Part shown: piece by piece, positions 1 to 18,442 of the stretch | Position numbering within the stretch: position 1 is the first letter of the stretch | How the letters are laid out: every line of letters starts with the position of its first letter | Source: Neocallimastix lanati (nom. inval.) | Lineage: Eukaryota; Neocallimastigomycota; Neocallimastigomycetes; Neocallimastigales; Neocallimastigaceae | Assembly: GCA_016946835.1 (NCBI GenBank) | Contig: JACVTC010000032.1 | Span: forward strand, 184,001-248,000 | DNA: 64,000 nucleotides | Direction of reading: 5' to 3' | Position numbers and translations under genes: made by a program | The notes under the pieces: generated by a model | Seen by the model: the letters and a program-made list of their open reading frames with translations, nothing else | The model's database searches: none | What the model was told of the DNA's origin: nothing

Positions 1-2101
1 TGCATTATCAAAAGTAAAAAAACATTCAGTATTTATTATTTGTACAATTATTTATTTATTTACTAATTTGTAATATATAAATATATTATTTTATTTATTA
101 TAAGTCACCAATACCAATTGAGAAATTTCCATATCATATAGTATTCACGTTTTTTAATGGTGAATCTTATGGATATGGAGGCTCACAAAGATTTGTACAA
201 GACATTTCATCTTTTGAATGTAAAACTCAGGACTCAGATAAATTAAGATGTCCAAAATCGGCATCTTGTAAAAATCCTTGTATGTTTGTGGATGATTTTA
301 AAAATATTACTTTAGATAATATAAAAAGTATTATTGAATTGAATCAATTTTCATGTAATGAATGTGAATTCGTCAATTATTATATGCATGTTGATGATGA
401 AACTGATCCTGAAAATTTAAAAATTACAAACTTAATATCAAAAGTATCCAAAAGTAGTAATTATAATTTCAATGCCATGAATTATGATCAAGAAATAGTT
501 ACAGAATATAATGATAATGTAAATATTAATAAAAAAGATATAAATATAGTTGGAAATAATATCAAAAAAATGAATGGAAATATTACAAATACAAATGCAG
601 AAGTAGAAACCATAGAAAATAATATCGATGAATCTCATTTTATGTATTTTGGAATCCAACCTGCATGGGATACTTCAAATATAGGATTACCTCCATCAAG
701 TTCACAATCATTTTTAAAGAAAAAAAAAATTCCAGCAGTAGTTATTAGTGATTTCCAAAAAGAATTTTCAAATCCGTAATATTAAAAAGAGTTATAAAAT
801 TTTATAAAAATTAAAAAGTGTAAAAACTTATTAATTATAAGATAAATTAATACTAACAAATAAAAAAATAAATATCTTCATATATATATATATTAAATAG
901 ATATTATCATAGTGTATTTGATATAAACCCAGTTAATGCTAATTATGGTAATACAATATGTAAATCAGCTGATATTATAGCAAAAACATTATGGTTATAT
1001 GCCCAAGATAAAATATCAGATACCGATATAAATACTATACCAAAATCAATTAAAATTGACTGTGATTATGTAATTATTATTTAAAATTATATATTTATTT
1101 ATTTGTTTATTTATTTATTAATTATTATAATCATATATAATAAATAAATATTTAAAATATATTATATTGTTTGAATATAAACAAACAGGTTAATACATTA
1201 ATGGGATGTCTTTCTGTTAATTTAAATTGTACATTGGTACATGAATTAATTTCACCAAATATGAAATATAAATTAAGTAAGATTATTAATATAAATATGT
1301 CATATATAAAATTAAACATAGTAGAATAATATTAATAAATGCATGTTATAAATTTATTAAAAGATGATAACATAAAAAGGTATAGTCATTATTCTGGTGT
1401 CTATAATACAAAATCACTTAATGGTGTAATAAATGATAATTTTAATTATGATGCATGGCTAGTAAATTATGCTCTTATAAAATCAACCGGTACTTTTACT
1501 GATACAAAATGTGAACATATAAATAACTGTACAACTATTTTAGAGGTAATAATTGTTAATTTTATTAAAATTTAATAATTAATAATAAAAAATTTAAATT
1601 TTCATAGTAATTAATTTATATTTAATAGTATCCTGATTATAAAAATTTTAATGATAAAAAAAAAGAAGAAATAAATTCTATACCATATTCAAAAAGACAG
1701 TACAAATGTATAAATGGTTATTGTGTGAAAGGTAAAGCTTATTCCCATCCTGCATATGGAATAGGATTAGAGTATAATTCAGAAACTGGAAAATTTGATG
1801 TAAAAAATACAACGGAATCAACATGGACAGAGAGCAGGTTGTTATTAATATTTTATATTAAAATATTAAATTAATTAAATATTATATTCCCAACTAACAT
1901 TATTTTAATAAAAAAATAACCATCAATAAATGAAATATTCAATTTATTAGATCATCTGAATATACGTTAAGTATTTTTTTATCTAGGTCAAAAACGCCTG
2001 AGTATATTGAACTATTTATCGGTATTCTATTTGTAGCATTAACAATATTAATATATCATTTAATAAGAAATTATACAATAAAGGTTTTGAAAATTGCATG
2101 A
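1..2101 (+). CDS. NCSTN: Nicastrin, gamma-secretase subunit (3' part, 5' end outside window)
   Basis: Nicastrin is the large glycoprotein subunit of gamma-secretase, the presenilin-containing intramembrane protease of the secretory and endosomal system; its ectodomain gates substrate entry. Exons read about 1-29, 105-775, 901-1072, 1189-1274, 1330-1542, 1629-1837 and 1951-2101, joined by short AT-rich GT..AG introns. Seen: FFNGESYGYGGSQRFVQDI, matching the nicastrin FFQGE..DYIGSSR segment; a DINPVNANYG stretch; STWTESR just before the end of the ectodomain; then one hydrophobic helix (ELFIGILFVALTILIYHLI) and a short basic tail to the TGA at 2099-2101. A C-terminal single membrane span with a short tail is the family architecture. 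Middle exon edges are approximate to a few bases. The start codon and signal peptide lie upstream of the window. Confidence 0.88.
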
Positions 2102-3107
2102 ATTTGATGATAAATTAAAAATTATTAATAAAATAATAATATTATTCGTATCTTATTAATATTTTTTATTTTAATATTTATGTAATTTACTATTTAAAAA
2201 ACATTCTTAATATTAATCATATCATAAATTTTTTTTTTTAAAAAAAAAAAAAAAAAAATACATAAATGAAAAATAAGTAGTTTTTTTTAAAAAAAATAAA
2301 AAATAAAATAAAATTTGTTAATTATCTGTACATATTAATATTTAGAAAATAATAATTAAAAAAATAAAAAAGTATATATATACAAATGTACTTAAATTTA
2401 TGTTAATATTTATATGTAAATCATTTTTCTAATATTATTTAGTATTATATTTTATTAAAACTTAATCTTATTTATTTTATATGAATACTATTTAATATTT
2501 AAATTTTATATTTAATTTATTATTAATTAACTATTTAATAATTAATGATTTTTTTTTTATTTTTATTTTTATTTTGAATTTTTTTTTCTTTTTTTTACTT
2601 TTTTTTTTTATTTTTTTTTTATTTTATTTTATTATTTAATTATTAATATTTTATTTTATTTTTTTTTTTAATTTTTAATTTGTTATCTTTATTTATTTAT
2701 TTATTTATTATTATTTTATTTTATTTATTTTTTTTCTTTAAAAAAAAAAAAAAAGTATTGTATTTATTATACTATTTTTTTTTTTTTTTTTTTTAATTTT
2801 ATTTATATATATATATAATTTTGTAAATTTATATAAATATTAATTTTTTTAATTTCTGAGATAATTTTTGTTTTGTATTTTTGTTTTTATCTTTTTATTA
2901 TTTAATCTATAATTATTTATTGCTTTGCTATTTCTTTTTTAATATCCTAATAAGAAAAAAAAAAAAAATAAATAAAAGTATAATAATAAATTAATTTATA
3001 ATAATATTAAATATTTTTATAATTTTTATAATTTTATTGTTTTTATATTTACTATTTCTTTAATAAGTACTTTAAAAAAATTTTTTTTTTCATAATGTCG
3101 TTAAAAC
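2102..3107. other. Intergenic, AT-only low complexity
   Basis: Almost pure A/T with several poly-A and poly-T runs and TTTA-like stretches. It separates the convergent 3' ends of nicastrin (+) and SEC24 (-). No coding signal, RNA gene or terminator structure was recognised. Confidence 0.6.
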
Positions 3108-6100
3108 TTATGAAGAGTATTTAGAAAGCTAATAAAAATAAATAAATAATTATTATTTTAAATATTCTATTTTATTTCATTATTCCTAATATAATTTATA
3201 AAATATATTTTTATAATTTACCTGTTCTCTTAAATGAGAAAGGAATTGTGGATATGAAAGTTCACTGTCTAATTTATCTTCAACCATATGAGAAATAAAC
3301 CAACCTCTATTGTTATCATCTTCTTTAACAACATAAACATATGGCATATTATTATAAGATATTAAACGACTCTTACGTATACATTCTATAATATTATTTA
3401 TACGTGTAGCATAATCATTATTTGGAGTTGGTAAAGTAGTCTTATGATAAATAAAATAATATAAATATTCAAATTAATATATTAATTTTTTTTTTTGTTT
3501 TATATTAATTATATTTTTTACTTTTCCAGACTGAATAGCTTCATATGGTTTTTGGAATAACGCATTAACTAATTCTGGATTAGATCCACGTGATAGCCAA
3601 ATAATAATATGTTGAGAATTATCGAGCAAATAAATACCATCTTGAGTCATTCTTTGCATAGATAAGTTTATTCTTGGTGGCATATAAACTTGTGAAGTAT
3701 TTGGAATAGGTAAACCAGTCTATTAATAATATACAAAAATAAAATATATATATATATATAAGATAAAATAAAATAAAAAAAATAAAGAGTTAAATTCAAC
3801 ATTTTTATAAATAAATATAATTCAATATATAAACTCACATTAGCATCTAATATATGAATTGCATATAATTTACTATAAATGTAAGCTAATGAATTTTCAA
3901 TTGGTGATCCATAAAGAACAGATAAAGCAAATGAACGAATATCTGATGGAATATTACCACGACGGAAAGCAATCTAATTTTTATTTAGAAATTTTATTAT
4001 TATTAATATTTATTATTTATTATTTATTATTTATATTTATTATTATAAAATGATACAATTAATATATTATATAAAATTAATATTTTCTTACATTTTTTAA
4101 TAAAGCTTGAACTAAAACTGGTAATAATGCAAGATTTTCAATAATTAAAAGCTGAGATGCTTGTCCTGATGAAGTAAATGCTTGCTTATAAGCACCCATA
4201 ATATCTACGCAAGTACTTATAATTAAATTACGTGCATCTTCCAATTTATCTGAAATAGTTCTTTCAACAGCTTTATTTTTATTTTATATTAATACGATCA
4301 AATCACAATTGATATATAGTATTATTATGGTTATTATAATTATAATAAGTAATATTATTGTTATATAATTATATAATAATATCATAAATAAAATTTTGAA
4401 TTATTAATATTCTTAAAAAAACACTAATTATTTTCTTTTATTTACCTTTCTTTGCAGTAAGAACAGCTATAGCTCTTGGATCAGCATTAGCAAAAACTTC
4501 GGTTAAACTGTTTGTTACTGGAATAACATTAGTGACAACACGGATACGTCTTTCTCCTACAATTACAGAGTTTTAATTAATTTAATTTATTTATTATATA
4601 CAAAAGTTAAATAAAATAATAATTAAATTCTAATAGAAATAAAAATAAATTACCATTGTTACTAGTATGTAAAATAGCAGATTGGAAACTAATAAATTGT
4701 TCACTAGTTAGGTCTTTTTCGATAGAAGCTTCTAAAGCATAGCAATTATCTGGATTTACATTTGGAAGTTGTACTAAATCAGTTGCCATAAGGAAGAAGT
4801 TACCATAGAATCCCTTAATTGATACACCCCTTGTAGATCTCATTCTTAAAACTGCTTCGAAACCATGCTTTTTGCTTAAGAATCTATTTAATTCAGATGA
4901 GAATTTTGTTGCATCTTCTACACGACTTGCATCAAAACCTGGATAGAAGTAAACTGAACCACCAGTAAATCTTGGTAATGCAGCTATTTAAAATTAATAA
5001 ATAAAATTTATTACATTTTTACAAATTAAATTATTACTATTATTGTTAGTATAATTAGTATTATTATTATATTCATACAAATAGTTGCAACATCAGTATA
5101 TTGTCCACTAAAAATAAATGCATCAACACAAATTTGTTTCTTTGAACAATCAAGAGCAAAGTCTTTATACCAATGATCAGCTGGTTGCAATAAAGTACTT
5201 TCCTAATCAAATAATTAATTATAATTATTAAATAAAATTATTTTTAATTCAATCATATAAGTTATTATATACCAATTATTTCATTTTCTAACCTTTGAAG
5301 TATTATAAAGAGTAGGATCTTCACGCTTCTTTAAAGAATTTTTACCACAATTTGGAAGATTTGATTGAAATACAGCAATTTTACCACCAATAGAACCCTA
5401 AAAATGTAATTACAAACATTAATACCTATATTTTAATAATTTGTAAAAATTATGATTCCATTCTACTTACTATAACCTTGTTTGCAGCTGTTAATGCAGC
5501 TGGTAAAGCACTGCTGACATTTTGTGTATTTTTATGCATATTTCCTAACTTATTTAAGAAATTTTCAATAACCGCACGGGATTCTGATAAGTTAACAAGT
5601 AAATCATCTGGAGCTGGAATAAAAATATCATCGATATCTGAAACAACAAGCATTTGTGGTTCGGTTAAACTTGACTTCATTGTTAATATTATATTCAATC
5701 ATTATATTCGAACAATAATAATATTTTCTCAATATTAATATAAAAATAAACTATTTCATTTTTATTATTTACATAATATTAAATAACAACTTACATTTAA
5801 GTTGTAGAAATGTAAAGTACTATCGTACGTAATAAAACCTATTTTAGTTCTATTATCATAATTTGGAATACTGTCTAAACTACTCAAAATTGTACGAGCT
5901 GCAGTCGCGACCATTCCTATGGATTTAAATAAAAGAAATTAAATATTTTCATTTTATTCTAAATATTTATATTTAAATAAATATATATATAAATACTATT
6001 TTTATTTACCTGATTGAATAGATTGGAACGATACATCAATTACAAGCATAATAACAACAGGTTGTGGTGGTCGGTGCTTAATAATATATCATAATGAGAG

Positions 6101-7888
6101 ATATTAATATTAAAATATTTTGTAATATATATATTATTAATAAAAATAACTATTTACAGTATATTCTTTAGTAGCAACAAATTCTACAACTGCGCTATTT
6201 AATTCTGGTATTGTACTTCTATCAATAGCTTGTCTAGTCTTAGAATCCCAAGAATAGAACGCTGGTACTATTTTTTTTTAATAAATAAAAAATAAAAAAA
6301 ATAATATTGTTTGTTAAGAAGATAAGTACATTTTAAAACATGTTTATATATGTTTATATTTATGTAGCTAAATCGAGTATACATACAGTCATTAACAACA
6401 TGACAAATGTTACATTTCCATCTAGTGCCTTGATCAACGAAGGTAACAAATGGATTAATGTATGCTCTACAAATTTTACATCTAACAATTACTTCAGGAC
6501 TAACAACTGGAACTTCAGCCTTTTTATTTAATAAATTTTCAATAAAAGTATTTTTATATAAAAAAATAAATATATATAAACTTATAACTTAATATTTAAT
6601 TAAAACCATAATAATCAATTCTTACTTCATCAGGTCCAATATTTTTATATGGAGAAAGAACTAAACCAAATGGAATTTTTGATTTTTGTAATAAAGCATT
6701 ATTTTGTGGTACAGCATTCAAAGTTGAACAGCAATAACCATATGGTGGATTCTTTTTTTCTGATTGCATGCAGAACTATTTTAATTAATTTTACAATAAA
6801 ATAATATATTATATTTATTAGTATTTTTTATCAAAATTTATAAAATAATTAAATAAAAAAATATTAAAAAATATTAAAAAATATATTAACTTGTGCTGGG
6901 ATTACTGGTTCTGGGCAATTATCAATAGTTTGAACATTTGGTGGAGCATTAAATAATGAAACTGAAGTAACATTCTTTTGGGAATTTAAATTCATATTTG
7001 AAAAACTATTACTTAATGAATTCATTGGACTTTGAAAACCTGGTACTGGAGATTGAAGATCTCTTTGCATCATATTTTGTTGACCCATATTTCCTGGAAC
7101 AAAAAATTGTGGTTGTTGTGGCGTTTGCATTCCTTGATTCATATTTGGAAGAGACTCTGGACCATTACTATAGGCTTTACCCATTTGTTCAGGATACTTT
7201 TGTCTGTGACGACCAGTTATTGGTGAAGCATTACCAATATTTGGACTCTGAGGCATTTGCTTATCAGTTGGTGGTGGGGGAAATCCTGGACTTGGAGAAC
7301 GTGAAGATAATTGTGGTGAAAACTGACCGCTAGTCATTTGATATGGTGGTCTAGACATTTGTGGTGTACCACTTCTACTAAATGATTGTTGTTGAGCTTG
7401 CATTGGATTATTTTGTGGTCTGAATAATTGATTTTGTAAAGGTTGTGGTTGTTGCATTTGTCCCAAAGGAGGTTGTGTACCCATTGGTTGTGGAGTCATT
7501 GGGGGTTGTGAAGTCATTGGTTGTGGAGTCATTGGTTGTGGAGGTGTTGACATTGATCTCTGTTGATTTGGAATTGGAGATTGGAAATTTGGTGGTCGAT
7601 TTTGCATAAATTGTTGTTGTTGACCTTGTATAGGTGTACCTTTAAATATAACAATTCAATTATACAATATTAAAATATTTTCAAATTATAAGTATTTTTT
7701 CCTTAAATTTATTCATATATATATTATAATTATTTTAATTATTAATTTTAAATAATTAAAGTTTTGTATTTACTTTGCATTCTTTGAGGTTGAGGGACTT
7801 GATTTCCATATGGCATGCCCTGTTGATATGGTGAATTTTGGCCATTAGCCATCATTGGGGGCCGGAATTGTTGATTTTGATTATTCAT
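3108..7888 (-). CDS. SEC24: COPII coat cargo-adaptor Sec24 (Sec24C/D-like)
   Basis: Sec24 pairs with Sec23 in the inner COPII coat and selects cargo leaving the ER. The gene is split into about 17 exons. It starts at the ATG at 7886-7888; the last exon is tiny (3108-3128, stop TAA 3108-3110). Domains in order: a Gln/Pro/Met-rich disordered N terminus (exon 2, 6891-7639, with repeated PQPMT); a Cx2C..Cx2C zinc finger (CKIC..CNIC, about 6380-6510); the vWA-like trunk ([17 protein letters not shown], then [12 protein letters not shown]); the [14 protein letters not shown] segment and NLSESRAV (about 5580-5680); beta-sandwich and helical regions; and a C-terminal gelsolin-like domain with [19 protein letters not shown] (about 3590-3640). 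The motifs look closer to Sec24C/D (yeast Lst1/Sfb3 side) than to Sec24A/B, which is inference. Splice sites are ordinary GT..AG. Confidence 0.92.
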
Positions 7889-9044
7889 TTATTATATCTA
7901 CAAAGATTTCATTTATTTATTAATAAAATTATTTTCAAAATAATAAAAATGAGTAAAATAAATTTATTAATAAATTTAATATGTTTTATTGGATATTATT
8001 TATATTTTATATTATTAATAAAGAAATAAATATCAATTTATTTATTTGTTTATTAATTAATTAATTATTTAATTTGTTTATAAATTATTCAAAAAAAATG
8101 CTAAAAATATTCAATTATCGATATTTGAAATTTATTTAGTATATATAGGTTTCAAAATTTTAAATAGTACTACATTAATCAATATGATATAGATTATAAA
8201 AACAGCAATAAAACATTTTCATTTTCTTATATATGTATTAAAATCATCCTATTATTTAAATTATAATCATTCTTATATCCATTTAAGGTTGTTATCCAAT
8301 AAATTATTATAAAACTTTTAATATAAAAATTTTAAAATTTTATTTATAATAATTTATATTTAACATTTCCATAATTTATTTATTTCTGTTTATTTGTTTT
8401 ATCTTTATTTCTTTTCTTTCTTTTCTTTATTTACTTATTTTATTTATTTGTTTATTTTTAAATATTAGGCTATTTTATTTATTGTTTGATTTTTCTTTAT
8501 TTTTGTATATTTATTGATTGTTTATTTTATCTCTTAAATTATAAATAAAAAATGTTAAAATTCTTTTATTTATAAACCTTACAATTTTTAAAATCAAATT
8601 TCTTCTATAAGAATTAATTAAAAGTAAGTTTCTTACTATTACTTTGTTTTTATTAATTTAGTATAAAAAAATTCAATTCTAAAACTTACTTTTGAATATA
8701 AAATTTATTTTAAGTGAAAAAAAATTATAATTATGTATAAAACTATAATATTTATATTTAATTATTATTTACTGATTTATCTACTTATTTATTTAATTAA
8801 TAACTAGTTTATTTATTTGTTTTATATATTTAATTAAAATTTTATTATGTTTTTTTCTTTCATTATACATTACAAAATGTTTACATTATTTCAATAAATT
8901 GATCCATAAAACCCAATGATTTATTCACACGATACATTAATTATTAAATTTTTTTCTCTATTTTATCTTTAAAATATCTTTTGTATTTTTGTACCTTTCA
9001 TTTTTACATTTTATTTTTTATTTTTTATTTTTTATTTTATATTT
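7889..9044. other. Intergenic between divergent SEC24 and bystin
   Basis: AT-rich spacer upstream of SEC24 (-), with TTTA/TTTG-rich stretches and no recognisable gene. Short open frames here are low-complexity Leu/Ile/Phe strings. It presumably contains the SEC24 promoter, but no specific element can be named. Confidence 0.5.
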
Positions 9045-9640
9045 TATTTTTATATTTTATATTTTATATTTATATTTTATATCTTATATTTTATATTTTA
9101 TATTTTATATTTTATATTTTATATTTTATATTTTATATTTTATATTTTATATTTTATATTTTATATTTTATATTTTATATTTTATATTTTATATTTTATA
9201 TTTTATATTTTATATTTTATATTTTATATTTTATATTTTATATTTTATATTTTATATTTTATATTTTATATTTTATATTTTATATTTTATATTTTATATT
9301 TTATATTTTATATTTTATATTTTATATTTTATATTTTATATTTTATATTTTATATTTTATATTTTATATTTTATATTTTATATTTTATATTTTATATTTT
9401 ATATTTTATATTTTATATTTTATATTTTATATTTTATATTTTATATTTTATATTTTATATTTTATATTTTATATTTTATATTTTATAGTTTATATTTTAT
9501 ATTTTATATTTTATATTTTATATTTTATATTTTATATTTTATATTTTATATTTTATATTTTATATTTTATATTTTATATTTTATATTTTATATTTTATAT
9601 TTTATATTTTATATTTTATATTTTATATTTTATATACTTT
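9045..9640. repeat. Heptanucleotide (ATATTTT)n tandem array
   Basis: About 80 head-to-tail copies of a 7-bp A/T-only unit. From about 9076 onward they are almost perfect; a single G substitution (TATAGTTTAT near 9487) stands out. Because 7 is not a multiple of 3, each reading frame cycles through the same heptapeptide and stays open, so the long open frames here are artefacts of the repeat and not genes. The edges are less regular (TATTTT and ATATC variants at the left, degenerate TTTAATATT at the right). Confidence 0.95.
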
Positions 9641-10083
9641 ATATTTTATAGTTTAATTTTTATATTTTAATATTTTATATTTTAAAATTTTATATTTTAT
9701 AATATTTTTTAGTTTACTTAATTATGTACTTAATTATGTTTATTAACATTGATCATAAACTTTTTTATAAATATTATATTATATCTGTTCATAATGTTAT
9801 TCAATGTGATACAATAGCACAAAATCTTCTGTCAAATTTATTGTTATATTTTCTTTAAAAGAATAACCAAAAGCAATGTAGTGATATTAAATCAGACAAA
9901 TTTTTAAAATTTCGTGTAAACTTAAAATATTTAATAATTTTTTTAATTAAATTATTTATTTATATTATATATATATAATATAATATAATTATATAAAAAA
10001 TTAATTGGCTAAAATAAATATATTCATTTTAAAGATAATATTCTTTCTTTTTAAAATATCAACCAATTAAAAAGCTATTTATA

Positions 10084-10132
<49 letters not shown>

Positions 10133-10193
10133 TTATTTTAAAATATCAATTTTAAATTTTAAAATTTTAGGAAATAAATTTTCATAATATAAA
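9641..10193. other. Bystin upstream region with poly-T tract
   Basis: AT-rich leader. A T tract of about 40 bases at 10090-10130 lies about 65 bases ahead of the bystin ATG. Such T/A tracts sit immediately upstream of several genes in this window, for example ahead of the RING gene near 27660. A role in nucleosome exclusion is plausible but inferred. Confidence 0.45.
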
Positions 10194-12150
10194 ATGGGTA
10201 AAATAAAGAAATCGTCTCTTGGAAAACAAAGACATGATCCTTTGCATGTTCAAATTTCAAAAGATAAAAATGTTGCATATAATGTTAAAAATAGAAGAGA
10301 GAAAAAGGCTCATAAAAAAGAAGCAGAAGAGGTTTATATATATATATTACTAAATATATAAATAATGTATTTTAACAAAATTTTTTCATTATTTATCTTT
10401 AATAAAAATATCTAACCAAAAGAAACAATTTATTGATCCAAAAACATCTAAACGTATATTATCTTTAGTTCGTGAACAACAAGAAGAAATTGCAAATGAA
10501 GAAAATAATATTAAATTGTATGTAATATTTTATTTTTATTGAAATTATTATTATTGACGTTTTGACAAAAACATTATTTTAAAAATTATATCAATTTTTT
10601 GTAATATATAAATAAATTTAAAGTGTAAAAAATGAAAAATTACCAACAAATTGGGATGATAGTGATAATGAAGAACCAATGAGTGATGATGAAATATTAG
10701 AAGGTGAATATGAAGATTATACTGCAGATATTGTAAGTATAAATACTTAAATATATTTCTTATAGAAATTTAGAAATTTTAATTCAAATATTAAATAATT
10801 TAATGCATGAAAATATCCCTCTAGGAATTAGATGAAAAAGATAAACTCATTATGGAACAATTTATGAGTTCTGAACCAAAGAAACAACAAACTTTAGCTG
10901 ATATAATTATGAGTAAGATTAATTCAAATGGTGAAAAAAATGAAAATCCTGAAGAAATTGTTCCTGAAGGAATGGATCCAAAAGTTGTTGAAGTTTATTC
11001 AAAGTAATATCATATTTAAAAAAAAGAAAAAATAAATATATATTATTAATTATTTTTTTTCCACAATAAGAAATATATAAATATAATACATTTAACATTT
11101 TCAAAATATTTACATAGTGTTGAAATAATATATATTAATAAATTTTTTTTATGTATTTATTATATGAATAAAATAGAATTGCTTTATTAATGAGTAGATA
11201 TAAATCAGGTAGTTTACCAAAAGTATTTAAAATTATACCTTCTTTCCAAAATTGGGAAGAAGTTTTATATATTACACATCCAGAAAATTGGACACCAAAT
11301 GCTGTTTACCAAGCTACTAGAATTTTTGCTTCTAATCTTAAAACTGATCTTGCACAAAGGCAACTATTAATAATAATAGAAATAAAAATAAAATATTAAT
11401 AATAGCTGAATAGATTTTTTAGGAAATTATTATAATACACTAATTTTTTTTATTATAATTATTCTTAAATTAAAAGATTTTACAATTTAGTTCTTCTTGA
11501 TAGAGTTCGTGATGAAATTCAACATACCAAAAAATTAAATTATCATCTTTATATGGCTTTAAAGAAAGCACTTTATAAACCAGGTGCTTTCTTCAAAGGT
11601 ATTTTATTACCACTCTGTGAATCAGGAACCTGTACATTAAGGGAAGCTGCTATTATTAGTAGTGTTATAACTAAAGTTAGTATACCAATCTTACATTCAA
11701 GTGCTGCATTAATGAAGCTTGCAGATATGGATTATACTGGTAAATATTTTAATATAATATAAAACAATTATAGATTTTATGATATTAATTAAATTCAATT
11801 TTATTATTATCATTTTTTAATTATATTAATTAATAGGTCCGAATAGTTTATTTATTCGTATTCTTTTGGATAAGAAATACGCACTTCCGTTTAAAGTAAT
11901 TGATGCTGTAGTATTCCATTTCTTACGTTTTAAAAGAGATCCAAGAGAAATGCCAGTTTTGTGGCATCAATCATTGTTAGTATTTGCTCAACGTTATAAG
12001 GAAGATATAACACCAGAACAAAGAGAATCATTATTAGATTTAATGAAATATAAATATCATGAACAGATAACACCAGAGATTCGACGTGAATTATCTAATG
12101 TTCAAACTAGAGATGAAATGATGGTTGAGGACTCATTTATGGACTTTTGA
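10194..12150 (+). CDS. BYSL: Bystin / Enp1, 40S ribosome biogenesis factor
   Basis: Bystin (yeast Enp1) is needed for 18S rRNA maturation and export of the pre-40S subunit. Seven exons, about 10194-10331, 10423-10517, 10623-10732, 10825-11005, 11177-11359, 11490-11741 and 11838-12150, encode roughly 420 residues, close to the usual family length. The N terminus is short and basic ([17 protein letters not shown]), followed by an acidic stretch ([20 protein letters not shown]). The conserved bystin domain then runs through [76 protein letters not shown] and [20 protein letters not shown]. The TGA is at 12148-12150. The start is the first ATG, placed after a T-rich leader. Confidence 0.95.
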
Positions 12151-13041
12151 TTTACTTTAGATTTATTTAAACTCACTTTAATTTATTTATTTTAATAATG
12201 TACTCTTTATCTTTTAAAAAGAATAAAAGTTTAAAAAAAAAAAAAAATTAAGACAAGAACATAGAGAATATAGAAAATAAATTTTCTTTAAATAATGGAT
12301 AGATATATATATTACTTTAGTTATTCTCAAAAAAAAAAAAAAAAATAAAAAAAGTATTTATATGTATAGATTTTTCATTTTATACACGTAACATATAGAA
12401 TTACTCTATAAGTAGATATTTATTTAAAATTGAAACAAAATAGAATCATTTTAAATTTTAATTTTTTTTTTTTTTTTTTTTTTTTAATAGAATAAAATTA
12501 TAATGATAATGATAAAAATAATAAAATAATAATAAAATTTTCATTTTGTTTTATATATAAAAATTTAATCATTTCTAATAAATTAAAAGTGATAATAAAA
12601 AATCTTTTTTTTTTTTGGAAATAAAATAGTATTAGTTTTATGAATTTTAATATTTATTTTATTTTATTTTTATGTTCTTTATATTATATTTTATTTTGAA
12701 ATTTTATTTTTTTTTATATTATATTTTACTTTATATTATATTATTCTATTTTATTTTTATTTTTATTTTTATTTTATTATTATTATTATTTTTTTTTTTA
12801 TTTATTTTTTTATTTTTTTTTTTTTTTTTTATTTATTTTTATTTATATATTTATTTATTCTTAATGATATAATTGCTGAATTAATAACTATTACTTTCAT
12901 TATTATTGTTTTATTCATTATTACATGTTATTGTTCTATTCACTACTACATGTAATAATTATTTTTGTTATTATTGTTTCATTTATTATTACATATAATA
13001 ATTATTACTTTTATTATTATTGCTCTATTTATTATTACAAT
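12151..13041. other. Intergenic between convergent bystin and SEC18
   Basis: AT-rich with poly-A/T runs and TTTTA and ATT stretches (12640-12860). Three loose repeats of a CATTATTATTG/ATTACATGTAATAAT type occur at 12890-13030. No gene was recognised. Confidence 0.5.
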
Positions 13042-17531
<4,490 letters not shown>

Positions 17532-17992
17532 CTTTAATATATTATTTTCAAATAGTACTTATTAAATATGAAATTAAGATTTTTGTTTATTTTAATATTA
17601 AAAAGGTATCGGAGTATAATACAAAATATTATGGATAAAAAAATATCACTTTTTTACTATTTTATATATTTTATATTATTCTTTATTTTTTATTATTCTC
17701 TCTCTTTGATATTAATATTTATTACTATTATTATCGTTGTTATTACTATAGATTCACCTTCTTATCACTTTAATAAAACTATAAATTTATTTAGATATAT
17801 TCAAAATAAAAAAATATATATATATGAAAATGTAAAAATTTATTGTATATTTATTATATATGTCAATATATAATAATATATGTTAAATAATTTAAACTTA
17901 ATATACTATTAATATATTTTTACCAAATAGAAAAAAAATTGAAAATTATTAAAACTTATTATAATAGTAATAATAATTTTTTTTGAATAAAA

Positions 17993-18029
<37 letters not shown>

Positions 18030-18442
18030 ATATTTAATTATATAAAATACATAATTATTAATAAGTACATTTATTCATTAAAATTAACATAACATCAATG
18101 AAACTTTTATAAAATATATAATATAATATATATATAAATTAAATTTTATAATTAATATATTAAAAGATTGACTTTTTTGTATTTATTACTTTTTTTCTTT
18201 TTTTATCCTTAAAATATTATAAAAAATTAAACTTTTAAAAAATAAAAATTTAAATACTATTAATAGTAAAAGTAATAAATATATGTTCTTTGCTATTTAA
18301 ACAAATTGTTTCCTTTTATAATATATATCTCATATTTCTATTAATATTTTTTAAAAAAAATAATTTCAAATATTTATGATTATGCTATTAAAATAAAGAA
18401 TTATTATTAATGGGTATATTATTTGAAATGTTATGTCTTCAA
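17532..18442. other. Intergenic upstream of SEC18, AT-rich
   Basis: Nearly pure A/T, including a poly-A run at about 17996-18026. The open frame at 17568-17873 is Ile/Phe/Tyr low complexity with no family signal. Nothing supported beyond a presumed promoter. Confidence 0.5.

Noticed and set aside
8981-9670. Two long open frames of repeating ILYFIFY
   Set aside because: They are produced by the 7-bp array, which leaves every frame open on this strand; no start context, composition or family signal.
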